DNA from: Apostichopus japonicus
Taxonomy: Eukaryota; Echinodermata; Holothuroidea; Aspidochirotida; Stichopodidae
Direction of reading: 5' to 3'
Length of the DNA stretch: 64,000 nt
NCBI RefSeq assembly: GCF_037975245.1
Contig: NC_092582.1
Span: forward strand, 23,713,577-23,777,576
A program made the translations under genes and the position numbers. The notes beneath the pieces were generated by a model that worked only from the letters and a program-made list of their open reading frames with translations, made no database searches and was not told the DNA's origin. Positions within the stretch are counted from its first letter, which is position 1. Each line of letters begins with the position of its first letter. Shown in pieces: positions 25,850 to 38,930 of this stretch.

Positions 25850-27930
25850 GCCAAAAGTGATTACATTGGGTATCAAACGTATGGTCAAGTCCGTCACATG
25901 TGAACAATTGGTATTTCAACCAATTTAGGTATTAATTACACATAGACACAGTCACAACTTACATTGTATTTTATATATAAATTTTAGTTATATATCAGGA
26001 GGATTTTATGTCATAAACCATATATAGATAAATATGTATATTTAATTATTTTTGGACTCCTGACAACTGGCCCTTTAGGCGATCACAGAACACTTGCCCT
26101 AGCTGCACCCCATCCTCCTAACCGGTGCACGTAAACCCTGTCCTTGCACCCCTTTGACCCGAATTAAAAATAACGAAATTTGAACGGAAAAGGGAACGAA
26201 AATACGTTGCCATAACGGGCGGCTCCACCCTCTTTAGAAAGGATTGGCAAAAAGGGAATAAGTACATGAACAATAAATTAAAAGTTATTTCCATTGAAAA
26301 GTGACTCGCTGAACATCGGCAGTCAAAGCAAACAACTTTTTTTTCTAAATCACGTCAGTTTATTGCTTTCCAGCGTACTGTACTCCAGTATTGATTATCC
26401 TGCCTCTTGTTTCGAACGGCTCGCAAAGAAATGCCAAAAAGTCGGCAACGGGGTTGGGGGTGGGGTACCCAGCCCCACCATGGGGCACCTCATCACGACT
26501 GACTCGAATTACAACTCGAAACTATAACTCAAATTGGATTGAATTTAAAAAATAAGAAAAAAAAGTTGTCTGCATGGCTCATACTTATCTATACTATTGT
26601 GTGACCATTTAGGCGTACAGGCTCTAGTCAACCAGGAGGGACACTGGGGGGGGGGGAGCTTTTTTTATCTTGCCACAGAAAATTAAACATTGCCCGGAAG
26701 TTCCTAGTACTATTAATTCATTTCAAACTTCGACTACAATGAAGGACAAAGAGAACCATATAGGCCTATGCCTGACTATAAGATCATTGAACCATCACGA
26801 ACAACTCCGAATAATCTTCCATTTGCCGATTCATGACACTGGGAAGCAAGGGGTGGGGGGGGGGGGTGGGGCTTTCCATTTGATCCGCAAGTATAGTGAA
26901 CGGTCACCACAACAAAGGTGTATAGCTTGGGACTAGCATGGGGAGACTTGTCAACCTTGTGAACATTTTTTAGGGGGGGGGGGGTAAGATGTAAGGGGGG
27001 AGGAGTAGGCAAACTAAAACATACAGGGTAAACAGAGGGAAGGAAAGAGGTCAAAAAAAGAAAGAGTGAAAGACAGATGAAGGGATGGAGGAAGAAAGTA
27101 AAGAAAATGTGGAGATGGAGGTTAGTAGAGATAGATATGATATGAAATACAGAGAAAAGAAAACCAAGAGCAGAAAATGGAGATCACTGGGATACTGTCA
27201 AATACACAAGAAGAATATACAATCTCAATACTGGAATTAAATAATGCACCATAAATACAGCTTATGACATCAAGAAATCAAAGGGGAAGGATATAATGTT
27301 TCAAGGATGCTGGAAAATAAGACACAACAGAAGATGATCATGGTTTCTGATCTATTAGGCTTCTTCTCCCTACTGCTACAAGGATGTAAGAGACCACAGG
27401 GACTCACTCAACTCTTTAAGTTGTGATGACCTCTGACCCTTACTATGCCTAACTGTTATGTTGCCAGGAAATAAATACACCAGTGCATGAGAGGAGGTGA
27501 GAGACAGGACTGATTGATCGTGTCTATAGGGGTGTTTAATATACATGTGATTCAAGAAGATAGATGTAAAATGTAGCATCGTTTGAACACTTCAAAGGGG
27601 ACCCCTTCCCCACCCCCCACACCCTCCCCACGTTCAAATCATATCCCCTCCTGCCTCCTGGCAACGGATATGAACACCAGTATAAATAAACCGATACAGA
27701 TATTTATACCCGCTGTGTGTGTAGGCCTATATACAATAATACAAAGCTGGCCATTCTCTGATTGTTACTCCTTGATTGAATTTCCCCAACCTTGCCCACC
27801 TTGACTTAGAGGGTGGCCAAGCTTCTGATTCACAGTCATAGCTACTATCGAACAAAATGGACGAAAGCAATTTATCTCAATCTGGTGATGCAGATGTATC
27901 AATAGCTGCTAATCCAACGTGAATGTCGCA
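25850..27930. other. Intergenic DNA with purine-rich and G-run tracts
   Basis: No supported gene. It contains G-runs at about 26646, 26861 and 26974, and a purine-rich stretch at 27040-27200. Overlapping short frames on both strands track these runs and are not counted as genes. Confidence 0.5.
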
Positions 27931-27937
27931 CAACCTG

Positions 27938-30900
27938 TCAATAGGAAAAGTGCTTGCCCCTGCCATATGTATGATCTCTTTTGTTCAGGATCATGTAAAT
28001 GTGGCCATGTGTATTTGTATGGTCTGAGGTTTCTCTCCCATGCTGCTCCATATCTAATCCTACTGGTGACATTGGACAGAACATGGCAGATGGCTTCTTG
28101 AGAGGTGTTGAAGTAACTGGATCAGAAGTATCTGTAAAGATTACAAAAAAACATTTGTTACTAGATTGCAAGTATCCTGCTATAGCTACCATGGGTGTGA
28201 CTAAAAATATACTTCTGTTTAGAACTTATCACACTTTTGCAGCACTGGAAACTGATATTTCAATTTAAATGGTGTCATTGAGTTTAGAGGACATTGAAGT
28301 AGAAGATATTGAAGTTACAAGTATGTTGGTGAAACCAAGACCACCCTCAAGAAGCAGTTCTAGTCACAGGTCAATACCATGAAATGGAGACTCCAGTAGG
28401 GGAACACTTTCAGTTCCCCAATCATACCATTAAAGTAAGACATGTCCCAACAGGTAACTAAATTCGTAGACTAACCATCTCAGACATAGTACACCACAGC
28501 AGATAGAGAGTGGACGGAATGCCTTAGCACCATTCAACTGAATGGGCTCAATATACAAGAAGGACATGACTAACTTACATAGGCGTAGGGGGCGGGGGGC
28601 TGGGGGGGCTGCAGCCCCCCAACCAAAATTTTTGGTGAAAATTCGGGCAATATGCTGAGAATTTTTCGGGCACCTACTTAAAAAAAGAATAATATGCAGT
28701 GTGTTTTGCACATTTTTTGGTGAAAATTCGGGCAATATGCTGAGAATTTTTCGGGCACCTACTGAAAAAGGATAATTTTCAGTGTGTTTTTCACATTTTT
28801 TGGTGAAAATTCGTGCAAAATGCTGAGAATTTTTCGGGCACCTACTGAAAGAAGAATAATTTGCAATGTGTTTTCCACTTTTTTCGGTGAAAATTCCGAC
28901 AATATGCTGAGAATTTTTCAGGCACCTACTGCAAGAAGAATATTTTGCAATGTGTTTTTCAATGTTTAAACTTATATTGTTATGATCATTTTTGTTTTAC
29001 AGATTCCCCAATAATTTTAACCAATATGGAAGGCTAATAAGACGCAAAATGATTGTATGTTATTGGCATGTGATGTAATAACCGATGAATGCCTATATGA
29101 TATGCACAACAACATATTGATCGCGCGCGGAGCGCACGAAAATTTCGGTTATATTTTTCGGGCAAGTCGTTTCAGCCCCCACAAATCAAATGAGGCTCCT
29201 ACGCCTATGCTAACTTAATCCTGCTCCATCTCTGTATTCTGCCATAGTTCATTCCCCCTCTCTCCTTTCTTAATCCTCGCATTGTACTCCACAGTTTATC
29301 TAAATACCTCTGCTTTCCCTGACTCCTTTTTTTCAATACACCATTAACTTCTTTCTTTGTGTTCACCATGTCCTCTCTGTTCCAGGCTCTATTGTGTCTC
29401 TTGAATTACCTGTTACTAGTCAGTTTGCCTCTAAAGAAGATCCTGATAATATCAGGCCCACTGACTTTTATATAAATTCTCATACACATGTACGCTTTTT
29501 AGTGGATGAGCAATATGCTACCATTTTTTACTTTTCTTTAGGAATTTAATGAGAATGAAATTGTATTATTTTTCTGATCACATCAGATCAGATATAAGAT
29601 TAGCACTGCTCTTCCAGTCTGTTATTCATGCAAGGATAAACATATAAATTTACCTTCTCCTTTCTGAGTGTCAACTGATTTTTCTGTGGTGACAGCTGCT
29701 GAGAATGCCTCTGTTTGACTTTCGGCATCCTTCTGTAAAGATGCATTTGACACCTGTTCAATGAAACAAAACAAAACAAAAAAATTGTCCGTAAATCATA
29801 TAACTGAAATAGTAATTTTACTGTACACCCCAAGCTTAATTGTATGCGTAATGAATCTGGTAATGACCAAATCATTACAAACAAACATGTTTTTATCATA
29901 CCTACCCAAGAAAAAATATGAAAGAGAAAAGTAACAAACAAACACTTTGGCAGATTTCAATAATAACATATTGTTAACCCACAATGATTTAAACCCAGAT
30001 AAGGATGATATATTCTTCCATACTCTTCTTCAACATATCCTAAAACCGTGGTACCTTTCAAGAAAATTGTGAGGATAATTTTGTGTTGCCCAACTGCTTG
30101 CTCAACAACCTGAGCTCACATGTCAATGTACAATTTACTATGTAAACTTCCTGTCTAAGTGAACTGATTGGTTTCATATCACTAAAAGATGTCCAGTCTT
30201 TTGATCAAAGTTTGATGTACACTCATTATTTACCTACTGTGTAAACTTCCTGTTTATGTGAGCAGTTGGTTTCATGAGTGAGAATTGAGATGCTAGCTTA
30301 CTCCATGACATAAGCCCACCATTGTGAAAAATTCCTGTTTACATGCATAGCTAGTTTTCAGACTACCATTAACGCTAGATTACTCTCCACAAGAGATAGT
30401 TACGGTCACCAAATTTAATAGATTATAATTTTTGAACAGTAAACATCAGATCATTTAGGGCTCTTAAAATGCAATCTGGATTTGGTTGCTAGACGGGGCC
30501 GTATCCTAGCAACCAAAAAGTTTTCCAATTTTTTTTTGCCCAATTTCATCCTTTGAGACATATTGCAAGACACCATATCAATTTCAGGCAATTCTGAGAG
30601 GGTGGGCGTGGAGGCCACTGTTGACTTGGCATGGATGGACCCATATATAAAAATATGATAACTTATCACAACATTATAGCATCAGGCCTACACAAAAAAC
30701 TGGTACTTTCTTACCTCCAGGCATGGCAATATAAAGGTTTATATAGGTGTAGCTATATGTTCTAATATGTTCCCTCAATTTGTGAGGCTAATTTACCTTA
30801 GTTATTGCATAGCAGTTGGGTTCCTTCAAAAATCCCAAACGCAGAAATGTACACATGATTGAGTCAGTAGATAACATATATATACACCCTGTTGCCCAAA

Positions 30901-32276
30901 TGAACCATTAAAACTTGATTGCATATATGCTGGCTGTGGCTGACCTTAGAAAAACCTAAGGTATAGTTGCATATGTAGCGGTGTGAAAACATGTGAATCA
31001 GTTAGGAGTGATTCTAAAGTATTTATGTAGATTATGCATTATGCATTATTTTTATAGGAAAAACTGCCGGTCCATGTGGTTGTACTTGTACAGCACAGTA
31101 GGCCTTCCTCACTGGTGCATATTACAACATTAGGGGATGCAGTTACTTTGAACACTAAATTCAGATACTTATTACTATACTGTAGGCCTTAGTTCTATAT
31201 ATGCCTAGTTAATTATGACTGGGCAAAGATGAGGCTTCAAACTTCTTCTTTTTTTTCAAATGCTCATTCACAAGAATATCTTCTTCAAACAAGGACAGCT
31301 GATAACAATTTAGAACCTGGAGGGGGTGGGAATGAACAGATCACCTAGGCCTAGTGGTTAGAAAATATATTTCCATCAATTTGTTGAGGCAAAAACAGTT
31401 TACTTTTTGTTGATGAGAAGGCCCAGCTTTCCATTGCATAAATATGAGTCAGTCTTCTTTAGAAAGGATACTTTCATTTTTAACTGTATACAGTATCTTC
31501 ATGACAAGCATTCACAAACAGTGATGATGCTGACTCAGTAATACAACTTACTGCTATTTTGGGCTAGGATAAGTATGGTAATGTTAGCATACGCTAGGCC
31601 CATTGGAAAAATAATGAATGATAGGCCTAGTTACATAGCCTAGGCATACCAAATCATGTATGTTACAAATACAATAGCATACTAGACACTGCGAAGTTCG
31701 AACACCTAAGCCTTAAAATACCCCCAAACTCCTATATCTTCATTTTATTGACAAATATATACGTACATACTTGCACACAGGTCATTTTGGAGAGGAAATA
31801 ACTGTAGCTTTGTAGTTTTTTAGTGATATTGGCTTTTGCTTGTAGGTTATCATGGTGAAATCGTGTATTTCTTAGGGGTATCCGAACTTCGCAGTATTCT
31901 GTACTTCGCAATACTGATAGGCTATACATGTAACCTAGGACAACTACCCTATACAGTTTTAGCCTAGCTTAGCAAATCATTACCTTTTTGTGTGATCCTG
32001 AAGCAAATGTCCTGCGAAATATACGTTGCTCACAGAAGTCAAATCATGGGCATGTTTGTAGAGTTCTTTCTCCATTTGCCAGCTTACATAGGAACGTAGA
32101 AGATAGATCTTCGTGGCATCTCTTCGTCGCTGTTGTTCCTTTGCACTGCTGTTTTTGTCAGGTCCATGCAACAAAGGCCTTCCTCCACTTAAACCTAGCC
32201 TACGCTCGTTCCAGGATAAGGTCGTTTTATTTCGCCCGATTCTCCTTGCCCTGATGCTTTTTTCCATGATTGTCAC
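27938..32276 (-). CDS. Unrecognised multi-exon gene
   Basis: First coding exon 32276-31984: starts MTIMEKSIRARRIG. The second ATG at 32267 has the better context (A at -3, G at +4). About 97 codons are rich in Lys/Arg and the exon ends at a consensus donor (aaaaag|gtaatg). Candidate later exons are 29753-29654 (VSNASLQKDAES onward, 33 codons) and 28131-27938 (DTSDPVTSTPLKK onward, stop TGA). These two join in phase 1 into one low-complexity, Ser/Thr-rich tail. The first exon ends in phase 2 whereas 29753 reads best in phase 0, so a small exon is missing between them or the blocks belong to different transcripts. No domain is recognised. A MITE (28578-29209) sits in the last intron. Opposite-strand frames in 27840-28380 also look partly coding, which leaves some doubt. 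Confidence 0.4.
28578..29209. mobile_element. hAT-like MITE (cataggcgtagg family), type copy
   Basis: Terminal inverted repeats cataggcgtagg and cctacgcctatg. A perfect 8-bp target duplication ctaactta lies at 28570-28577 and 29210-29217. Internally it has four copies of an 84-bp repeat and a right part with gcgcgcggagcgcac and tatttttcgggcaagtcg. It has no transposase. Relatives are at 11023 and 19331. Confidence 0.85.
28632..28966. repeat. 84-bp tandem repeat inside the MITE, four copies
   Basis: The motif ggtgaaaattcg recurs at 28634, 28719, 28802 and 28886 (spacing 85, 83, 84), each followed by tgctgagaatttttc and ggcacctact. Confidence 0.85.
29386..29549 (+). CDS. Candidate exon, unassigned
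   Basis: A pyrimidine-rich acceptor (cctctctgttccag) precedes 53 open codons beginning SIVSLELPVTSQF and ending FYFSLGI, then TAA. No partner exon or family was recognised. It could be a transposon remnant next to the MITE. Confidence 0.2.
30488..30518. repeat. Short hairpin with ggttgctag arms
   Basis: Arms ggttgctag and ctagcaacc flank a GC-rich loop (acggggccgtatc). Both arms resemble RFX/X-box half sites. It lies in the intron of the minus-strand gene. Confidence 0.4.
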
Positions 32277-33538
32277 AATACTCTAATCGAATGTATTTGT
32301 ACGAAAATCGTACAGTATTCTTTACTCAAAAGGCACACAAACAACAAACTATCGAGGACGAAAGTCCTATGCGGTAAACAGTACAGTAAACTGAAATGCT
32401 GTGTTATAACATTATGTGTGCATGGGTACGGGCTTGTTGCGCATACGCTTGCCTGTGCTATTCACTGATCTAAATTTGCCACCGAGGTCACGTGATTAAT
32501 AGGGGTCCCAGTAAACCTCGCTGAAACCTCGATAATGCCAGCGCCCTCAAAAAAAAGTCTACGAGCGATATCGCCTTTAACCATTTGTTAATTTTACTTT
32601 CTTTCAAGATGTATTTGCTTTCTTTCGTTCCTCCTATTCTTGTATTATGAATTAATCTTTGATATTACTCACGCGTAATACAGTGATTATTATAAGAATA
32701 TCATAATAACAATGACTGACTGTCTACTGTTTTACCATTGATTGTGTTACTCAAAATCATACTAAACCATTTTTCTTAGGCATTACTAAATAACAATGAC
32801 ATGTATTGTTTTTTAATTCAGTTCTTTGTTCCATTATTAATATCTATGATGATGTTTCTTTGAAGACAATAGGAACACGTGACTTTGACGTATAGTAGTG
32901 AGATTTTAATATGATAGTAACGAAGATTATTTTCTGTATATTTTACATTAACCTTAAATGCGATGATCGGCTCTCCATACATATCTTTCATTCTTCTTGT
33001 ATCGTTATATTGCTTCTTCTTATTAATGGTGCTGGTTGATGATTAATGAATATTCATGATCTCTTCATTGTTATTCATTTTTTGTCGTATTTGCTTTAAC
33101 CCAATTGGATATGATGAAGCCATAAAGTTTACCAAATATAACACAAGCCCCATCCCGCAAAACTGAATATAAGTACATTACTATACAAACACCGACTAAC
33201 AGATAAATATGGAAGAAATCACTGCATTGCGGTTTATGATATTAGGTATTTCCATGGTAATAATTATTCCTTTATTTTGTAATTGTTCTTGGTATCTTCC
33301 ATTTTTCTGTATGCTTGTACAATATATAATTTTTGCAACCAAACACACTTGTTCCCTTTAAGGCGATCCTGGTCTCTCATTATGATACAATCACAACCTA
33401 TCCATCCCGTTTATCTGTTACTATATCATAAGTTCATATCGTAGAATCTTATAATGAAAATTATTGATATGTATGTTGTAATGTCAATGGAAGCAATAAA
33501 AGAAAACTAATCAGAGATATATTGTCAACAGTGTTATC
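32277..33538. other. Upstream region of the minus-strand gene, then AT-rich spacer
   Basis: 32277-32560 is the likely promoter side of the gene starting at 32276 and includes an E-box (cacgtg) at about 32491. No TATA box stands out. The rest is AT-rich with no gene seen. Confidence 0.35.
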
Positions 33539-33546
33539 TCTGTGTA

Positions 33547-34409
33547 CATGGGCGGCGATCATGGGGGGAACGGGGGCATGGCCCCCAATATTTTAGGTGG
33601 GATATAGTATCAACTATCCCCCCCCCCAATATTTGGTGGCATAGTTTTTTTTTGTGTTGCTATAAATAGACAATAATGCGTGAAATTGTTTATCCAAATC
33701 ATATTTGGCGGTGGCTAAAACTTCATCCAAAATATGCTGCATGAGGTAAATGACACTTCGTGGTCGTTTCTGTGACCGTATAGCAAGTTGTAACTCATGA
33801 TTATTATCATAATATCTGTACATCTCTTGTGTGTAAGTACGTACAATCATAATGATCCACGTCGATATGGGTTCACTGGGTTTCCATTTGGCCTGTTTCC
33901 TACCAGATTTATAACCGCCGGCGCGTAGCCAGTGGGTGGGGCGAAGGGGGCGCCGCCCCTCGAGCATAGTTTTGTATTTATTTAAGGAATCACTAGTATA
34001 TTCAAAATAGAAAATGCTTAGATGCAACTTACAAGGCCTGGGAAGTGCCATTTTCAGCGATCTGGGAGGCATCTTCGGCCACATTTTTCGTGTACGCTTC
34101 GTGCCAACTCATGGTGGCGCTACGCTTAGATAGTTTTCCTGCAAGCTTCGCCCCTCCCCTGGCAAATTCCTCGCTACGCGCCTGTCTAACCGTGGCACAA
34201 TTTGTTACTCAATATTACCAAAAATATCACACACTTTCACCGAAAGTATAGTTTTCACCTTTTTCGAAATGTTTGTGTCTATATATATATATATATATAT
34301 ATACAAAATATCATAAAGCGCGAACAATTTTGAGGATGAAAGTTGCTACGCGCCTGCACCCAAGCTAATCCCCCCCCCCCCCAAATTTTGAAACAAATCG
34401 CCGCCCCTG
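33547..34409. mobile_element. hAT-like MITE (catgggcggcgat family), host of a nested element
   Basis: Left end catgggcggcgat, right end atcgccgcccctg. A perfect 8-bp duplication tctgtgta lies at 33539-33546 and 34410-34417. C-runs lie near both ends. It is interrupted by another element at 33918-34184 and contains a TA microsatellite at about 34279-34302. The 156-codon minus frame at 33614-34084 spans the junction of the two elements, so it is not a real gene. Confidence 0.8.
33918..34184 (-). mobile_element. hAT-like MITE (caggcgcgtagc family), nested
   Basis: Read on the minus strand it starts caggcgcgtagcgagg and ends ctacgcgccgg. Flanks tataaccg (33910-33917) and tctaaccg (34185-34192) match 7 of 8. 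It shares the core gcgtagcgccacca and ttggcacgaagcg with the element at 11542. Confidence 0.75.
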
Positions 34410-34417
34410 TCTGTGTA

Positions 34418-37400
34418 ACATGTATTCGATGTACTGACTTGTAATTTCAAGCTATACTCTTTTTCTGTCCTGCATCAAGGTCACACAGAAGGTTACGGCT
34501 ATACAGTGACTCTCAAACAGGTGAGGCTGGTATAGTTGAGGTTGAGATAAAGAAATTCTGGTCCTAATAAAAGTGCTGATAACGCTATTTGCCTTAAATT
34601 TAAACTTATGTCTGTTAATGACTGAGACTTATCAATAAAGTAAATGAAGCTTGCAACCTGTCGTCACCCAGATAGTTTTTCTATTTAACTAATCCTTTGA
34701 AGAACTAAAGATGAACTAAAAAGATCCAAACTTTAATTTACTGTTAGTTTGAGTTAATCGTTACAATTTTAACGAACAAATTAACTACGGCATTCCTGAA
34801 GCAAATAACAGATTTACCCAAATCAACCTAAATATTTGTTATAAATATACAAATAAAATTCTAATTAGCCTAAAACGTAAGAGTCCAACGTTACAGACTA
34901 GCATTCAATCTAAAATACACTTATAAACATGTTGCAATTAAAGTTAACCATTTCTCTGCAGTCTGCACTGGTCATAACAATACCAGCAGTGATCGCTTCA
35001 CAGATTTTATTCATCTGATAGCAAAGCGTACGAGCGCCCTCTAAAAACCATAAAGTTTTCATCACCCTTCTGATTATAACACATTTACCGTAAGATGAAG
35101 ACTGTGCATTACGGTCAGGATAGTCAGAGTGAGCATGTAGGAATATTTAGATCAGCCATGTTTATCTGAGATAAGAAGGTCCGCCCTGACGTTCGTTAGT
35201 TGTTGATGTTCACAATAATGAATATTCAAAGAACATAATGATATAGATATTAAACATCAAGAGAAACAAAGGTGGAATCAGAGTAATGTACAGCTTACTA
35301 CCGTAAAAGCTATTTCCATTCCTTGGAAGTTGGGGTGGGGGACTTGTGAGAGATTATAACCAATTTGATTTCGTTAACGTTTGGAATACAACTATACATT
35401 TACAGGCTAAATTTAGCTATAGCTGAACCATTCATTTGAACGATATGTTTATGATGGGAGTTAAAGGCCAAACTTGTTTTTTTGAATATAATTTAAACAG
35501 GATGACCATCGAAATATTGCTCGTTATGGACATATGGCATATATGGATACAAACGATTATTCCGTTAATTAGTCCATAATCTAGCATTTTGAACGATAAA
35601 CCTGCACTGTCGGTCGAAAACCTTGATTAACAATGATCAACTCCGATTATTAACCAGACAATCGGTCTAAGTTTTAACCGATAATCAAATTTTATTGCCT
35701 ATAAGCTTTCATTTTCAGTTGTAAAACCTGGAGTACCGGTTCAAAACAAGACCGGCATTGAGCATTGATCCAATTTTTCCGACAGAATCAAACTGGAATA
35801 TATCATTATTGGGTATTTTGCAGGAATAATTTCGACATGCGAGTAAACATCTGGTAAAATTAGCATAACAATACGAGTTAAATCCCATTCTGAATGAGAA
35901 GAAACCCGCAGGTGGCTTTAGCTTTGTGAACAATCCAGATCATACAGTATTGTATTAAGTTATAGCTTGAATAGGCTCGTTGCTCGTGCATACAATCCAG
36001 CAATAGCAATTGAACGTACAGGGACTGCTGGTGATAGTGTAACCATTTAGTTAAATAATATTTACTTCGAAGGCATAAATTAAAAGACACTGCAACCTTC
36101 TCATCGTGCTCTACATCCATGGAAATGTTTGTGCAAATTATTCTCGTTGGATCAATATCCCAGGATTTTACCTTGTGAATATTTTGCAATGATTTCGTAA
36201 TCCAAAGTGATGTGCCATGAATTCAGGATCAATAGTTTTCAGAGACCTTCACCTTTTCGTGGGCTGAGAAAATGATTTCTTATGGATGAGGATTTAATTT
36301 TTCGAGAGGATCACTTAGTTTGTATATCTGGATACACTTTAAACTATAGCATAACGATAATTCTTATCAGGTGGTGAAGTTTTTAGGTAATTTTACCTTC
36401 CTGTTTTCCCGAAAGGTTTGGAGATAAACATATATCGGAAGACAAAGTATTGTCTCGTTGACCACTCGTCATCTCATGTGAGTACAAATTCCAATTGAAA
36501 ATATTTGTTAAATTAATAAACTGGAATAAACGGTACTAGGTTAAACACGAACAACAAGTTACTTCTCAAAGTCAAATACATAGGTTATCGTCACATCAAC
36601 AACCAGAACACAACCCAGAAATAAAAAAAACCTTGATCTAGGCCAGCTTGAATTTTCTTAAGAAAAGAAGCAACAATGACATTTGTTATAAGTAAGTTTA
36701 ATAAATCAAATACCAGAAAACGTATCCCATGATGTAAACAATAACATGGCAGTAGCTGTTAATTTTAAGAAAAGGATAGAGGATAAATTTCAATCGCCTT
36801 CCTGATATATCGATCGGAGAGGAAACAAACATACCGCTGATACCGGTCAAAAAATAAAATACCGGCTTAACAATTACCAGCCTAAATTGTTCTGTGGTTA
36901 AAATAATGTTTTGAAGATCCTCCGATGGTCAATCACCACCCCCAGTCTACCCCCCCCAAAAAAAGTGCATTGTGTAAGACAATAGTCCTTCACTTTTTTG
37001 ATAGAGGCGGAATTATTTAGTGAAGTCATTGTCTATCATTTGTGTTGAATACCCAGAACCAGAACATATCGTCCCCGTTTTGGCGTAGTGACGAATGTGC
37101 AAAAAGTGAGTTTTGACTAAACGCGCTCTAAAGATTTCAGCATTTTGACTTTATTATATCGTAATTAATAAAGGATCTTTCGCACCGAAAGTTGTCAATA
37201 TATTCAATATAACAAATAGGACTTTGAGTTCTCATATTTGTTGCTGATCGGAAACTTTCTTATAAAGAAGTTATTTTAGTGCAAACATATTCGTCGTTAT
37301 GTCATGTCATTTTGCAGTTAATTTTAGACATTCGTCACAAATTCGTCACACATTCGTCACTATGCTAGAACTTTGGTAAACAAAAATGGCATCAAAACCA

Positions 37401-37780
37401 CTTCCTCATGCTGAATTGCAGCAAGAAATAGTAACTTTAGAGCTGCACAAGTTGAAAATATATTAAAGGAAAGCATTGTAATCATTATTTTGTATTGTTA
37501 ATACTAGACATAATAACCTCTGAAAGAACCATGTACCCTGAAGCAATGGTTAGAAGCAATTTATCACTAAAAATAGCATATTTGTTAGTGGGGGAGAAGT
37601 GGAGGGGGTGCTGTAATGCTTTGCTCGAAAAATGTAATAAATATGGAAAGGCATACTGGTGAGATCCCCTCATCTTTGAAATTCGAAATTTGTGGGTAAT
37701 AAATTGGGCTCCTATGCCCATGAGTGTTGTACGAGTCAATAACTTTAATCTTTAAGAAGTCTTATTCAAGGTATAACTGA
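34418..37780. other. AT-rich region without a supported gene
   Basis: Includes a 41-nt candidate plus exon at 34480-34520 (SHRRLRLYSDSQT, donor acag|gtgagg), two overlapping minus frames at 35715-36189 without splice support, and a possible decayed MITE end near 37580-37735 (gggctcctatgcccatg). Confidence 0.35.
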
Positions 37781-38830
37781 TTTGTTGAAGACCTTCTAGG
37801 TTTCATGCATTGTAAATAGTTTGATCCATCTGTTCTGTAAATCCTGTTGGATAAATAACTGGAAATCATATTATAAGCATTCCCACAAATCCCAATGTAA
37901 AACATTTCTTTAAAAGTATATTACATGATCAACTGTATCAAAAGGCGTTCTTTAAATCCAGGTATAATCCTAAACCATTATTACCCTTCTCAAGCTGAGA
38001 ATGTTTACTGTTGATAATTTCTAATAAAAGCAAGGCATGTGGAGTGACCCTCCCTATCAATTCAAACTGAAAATTATAACAAAAAAATAACATTTTGAGG
38101 TTAAGACAGTAGGTAACCTTTTCTCTATGACATTCTCAAGAAGGTTATTATTGGAGGGAAGTAAACCTATAGGTCTATAAGTTTATGGCAAAATTGCATC
38201 ACCCTCTTTGTATAATGGAATAACTTTTGCTACTTTAAGAGAATTGGAATAAATCCCAGCTGAAAAGACATCGTTGGAGATATTGACCAATACAGGGGTT
38301 ATACCACGTATAGTGGGAAACGAATTTAATACTAATTTAAGCCGAATACAGTCAACATCTGGAAGCCTTTCCAATCTTTAATCTATCGATTAGCTTAGGG
38401 ATTCCACCCTCAGAGATAGGAGAAAAGAAATTGATGGTTTGACAGGATGGGATGGGCAGAATGAAGGATTATTATTGACTGAGATAATACAGATGGTAAA
38501 AAATCATTGAGATTAACAGAACTAGATATGATGAGTTATCGAGCTAACACTGCACTGGGACTTTTGTTTACCTTTAATTAAAGAGTTGATTTCTGACCAT
38601 GCATGCTTATAGAGGATAGTCTGTTTTGAAGCTAAAATATTGCGCTAATATGATTATTGAGCAGGATGGGTAATCATCATTTAAAACATTTCTATAAGAC
38701 GTAAGATCAATCTTATGATTAGATTTATTAATGTAAACTTACCATATAATTTATTCTTGTGAGAAGTTGATTTTGTTTAATTCCAGGGGTAATCCAAGAC
38801 TTATCATTAAAATTATTTCTCGACATTCTT
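37780..38830 (-). pseudogene. Decayed non-LTR retrotransposon, reverse transcriptase region
   Basis: The minus strand reads SLKVAKVIPLYKEGD, then after a stop TYRPIGLLPS and LLENVIEKRL, then YLDLKNAF. A one-base frameshift leads to the FDTVDH-like block. This order matches the fingers/palm region of LINE-type reverse transcriptases (Jockey/CR1-like; the exact clade cannot be told). Several stops and at least one frameshift show it is dead. Upstream coding remnants may continue to about 39100 and be split by the MITE at 38931-39293. Confidence 0.75.
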
Positions 38831-38930
38831 GACAAAGACTAGTTTAAGTTGTGGTTGTGATTTAATAATATCAAGTAACTGATGATAAGATGCATTACCG
38901 TCATGAATATGATTTAGAGTCACCACTCCA

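Noticed and set aside
33614-34084. 156-codon minus frame as a gene or transposase
   Set aside because: It spans the junction between two nested MITEs, so it cannot be an ancestral coding frame.
34480-34520. Small plus exon reading SHRRLRLYSDSQT, phase-compatible with the 48280 exon
   Set aside because: The acceptor is weak, and the 14-kb intron would cross the homeobox gene. A phase match has a one-in-three chance, so it is mentioned only as a possibility.
35715-36189. Two overlapping minus frames of 72 and 103 codons
   Set aside because: No splice sites, no recognised motif and no phase link to any exon.
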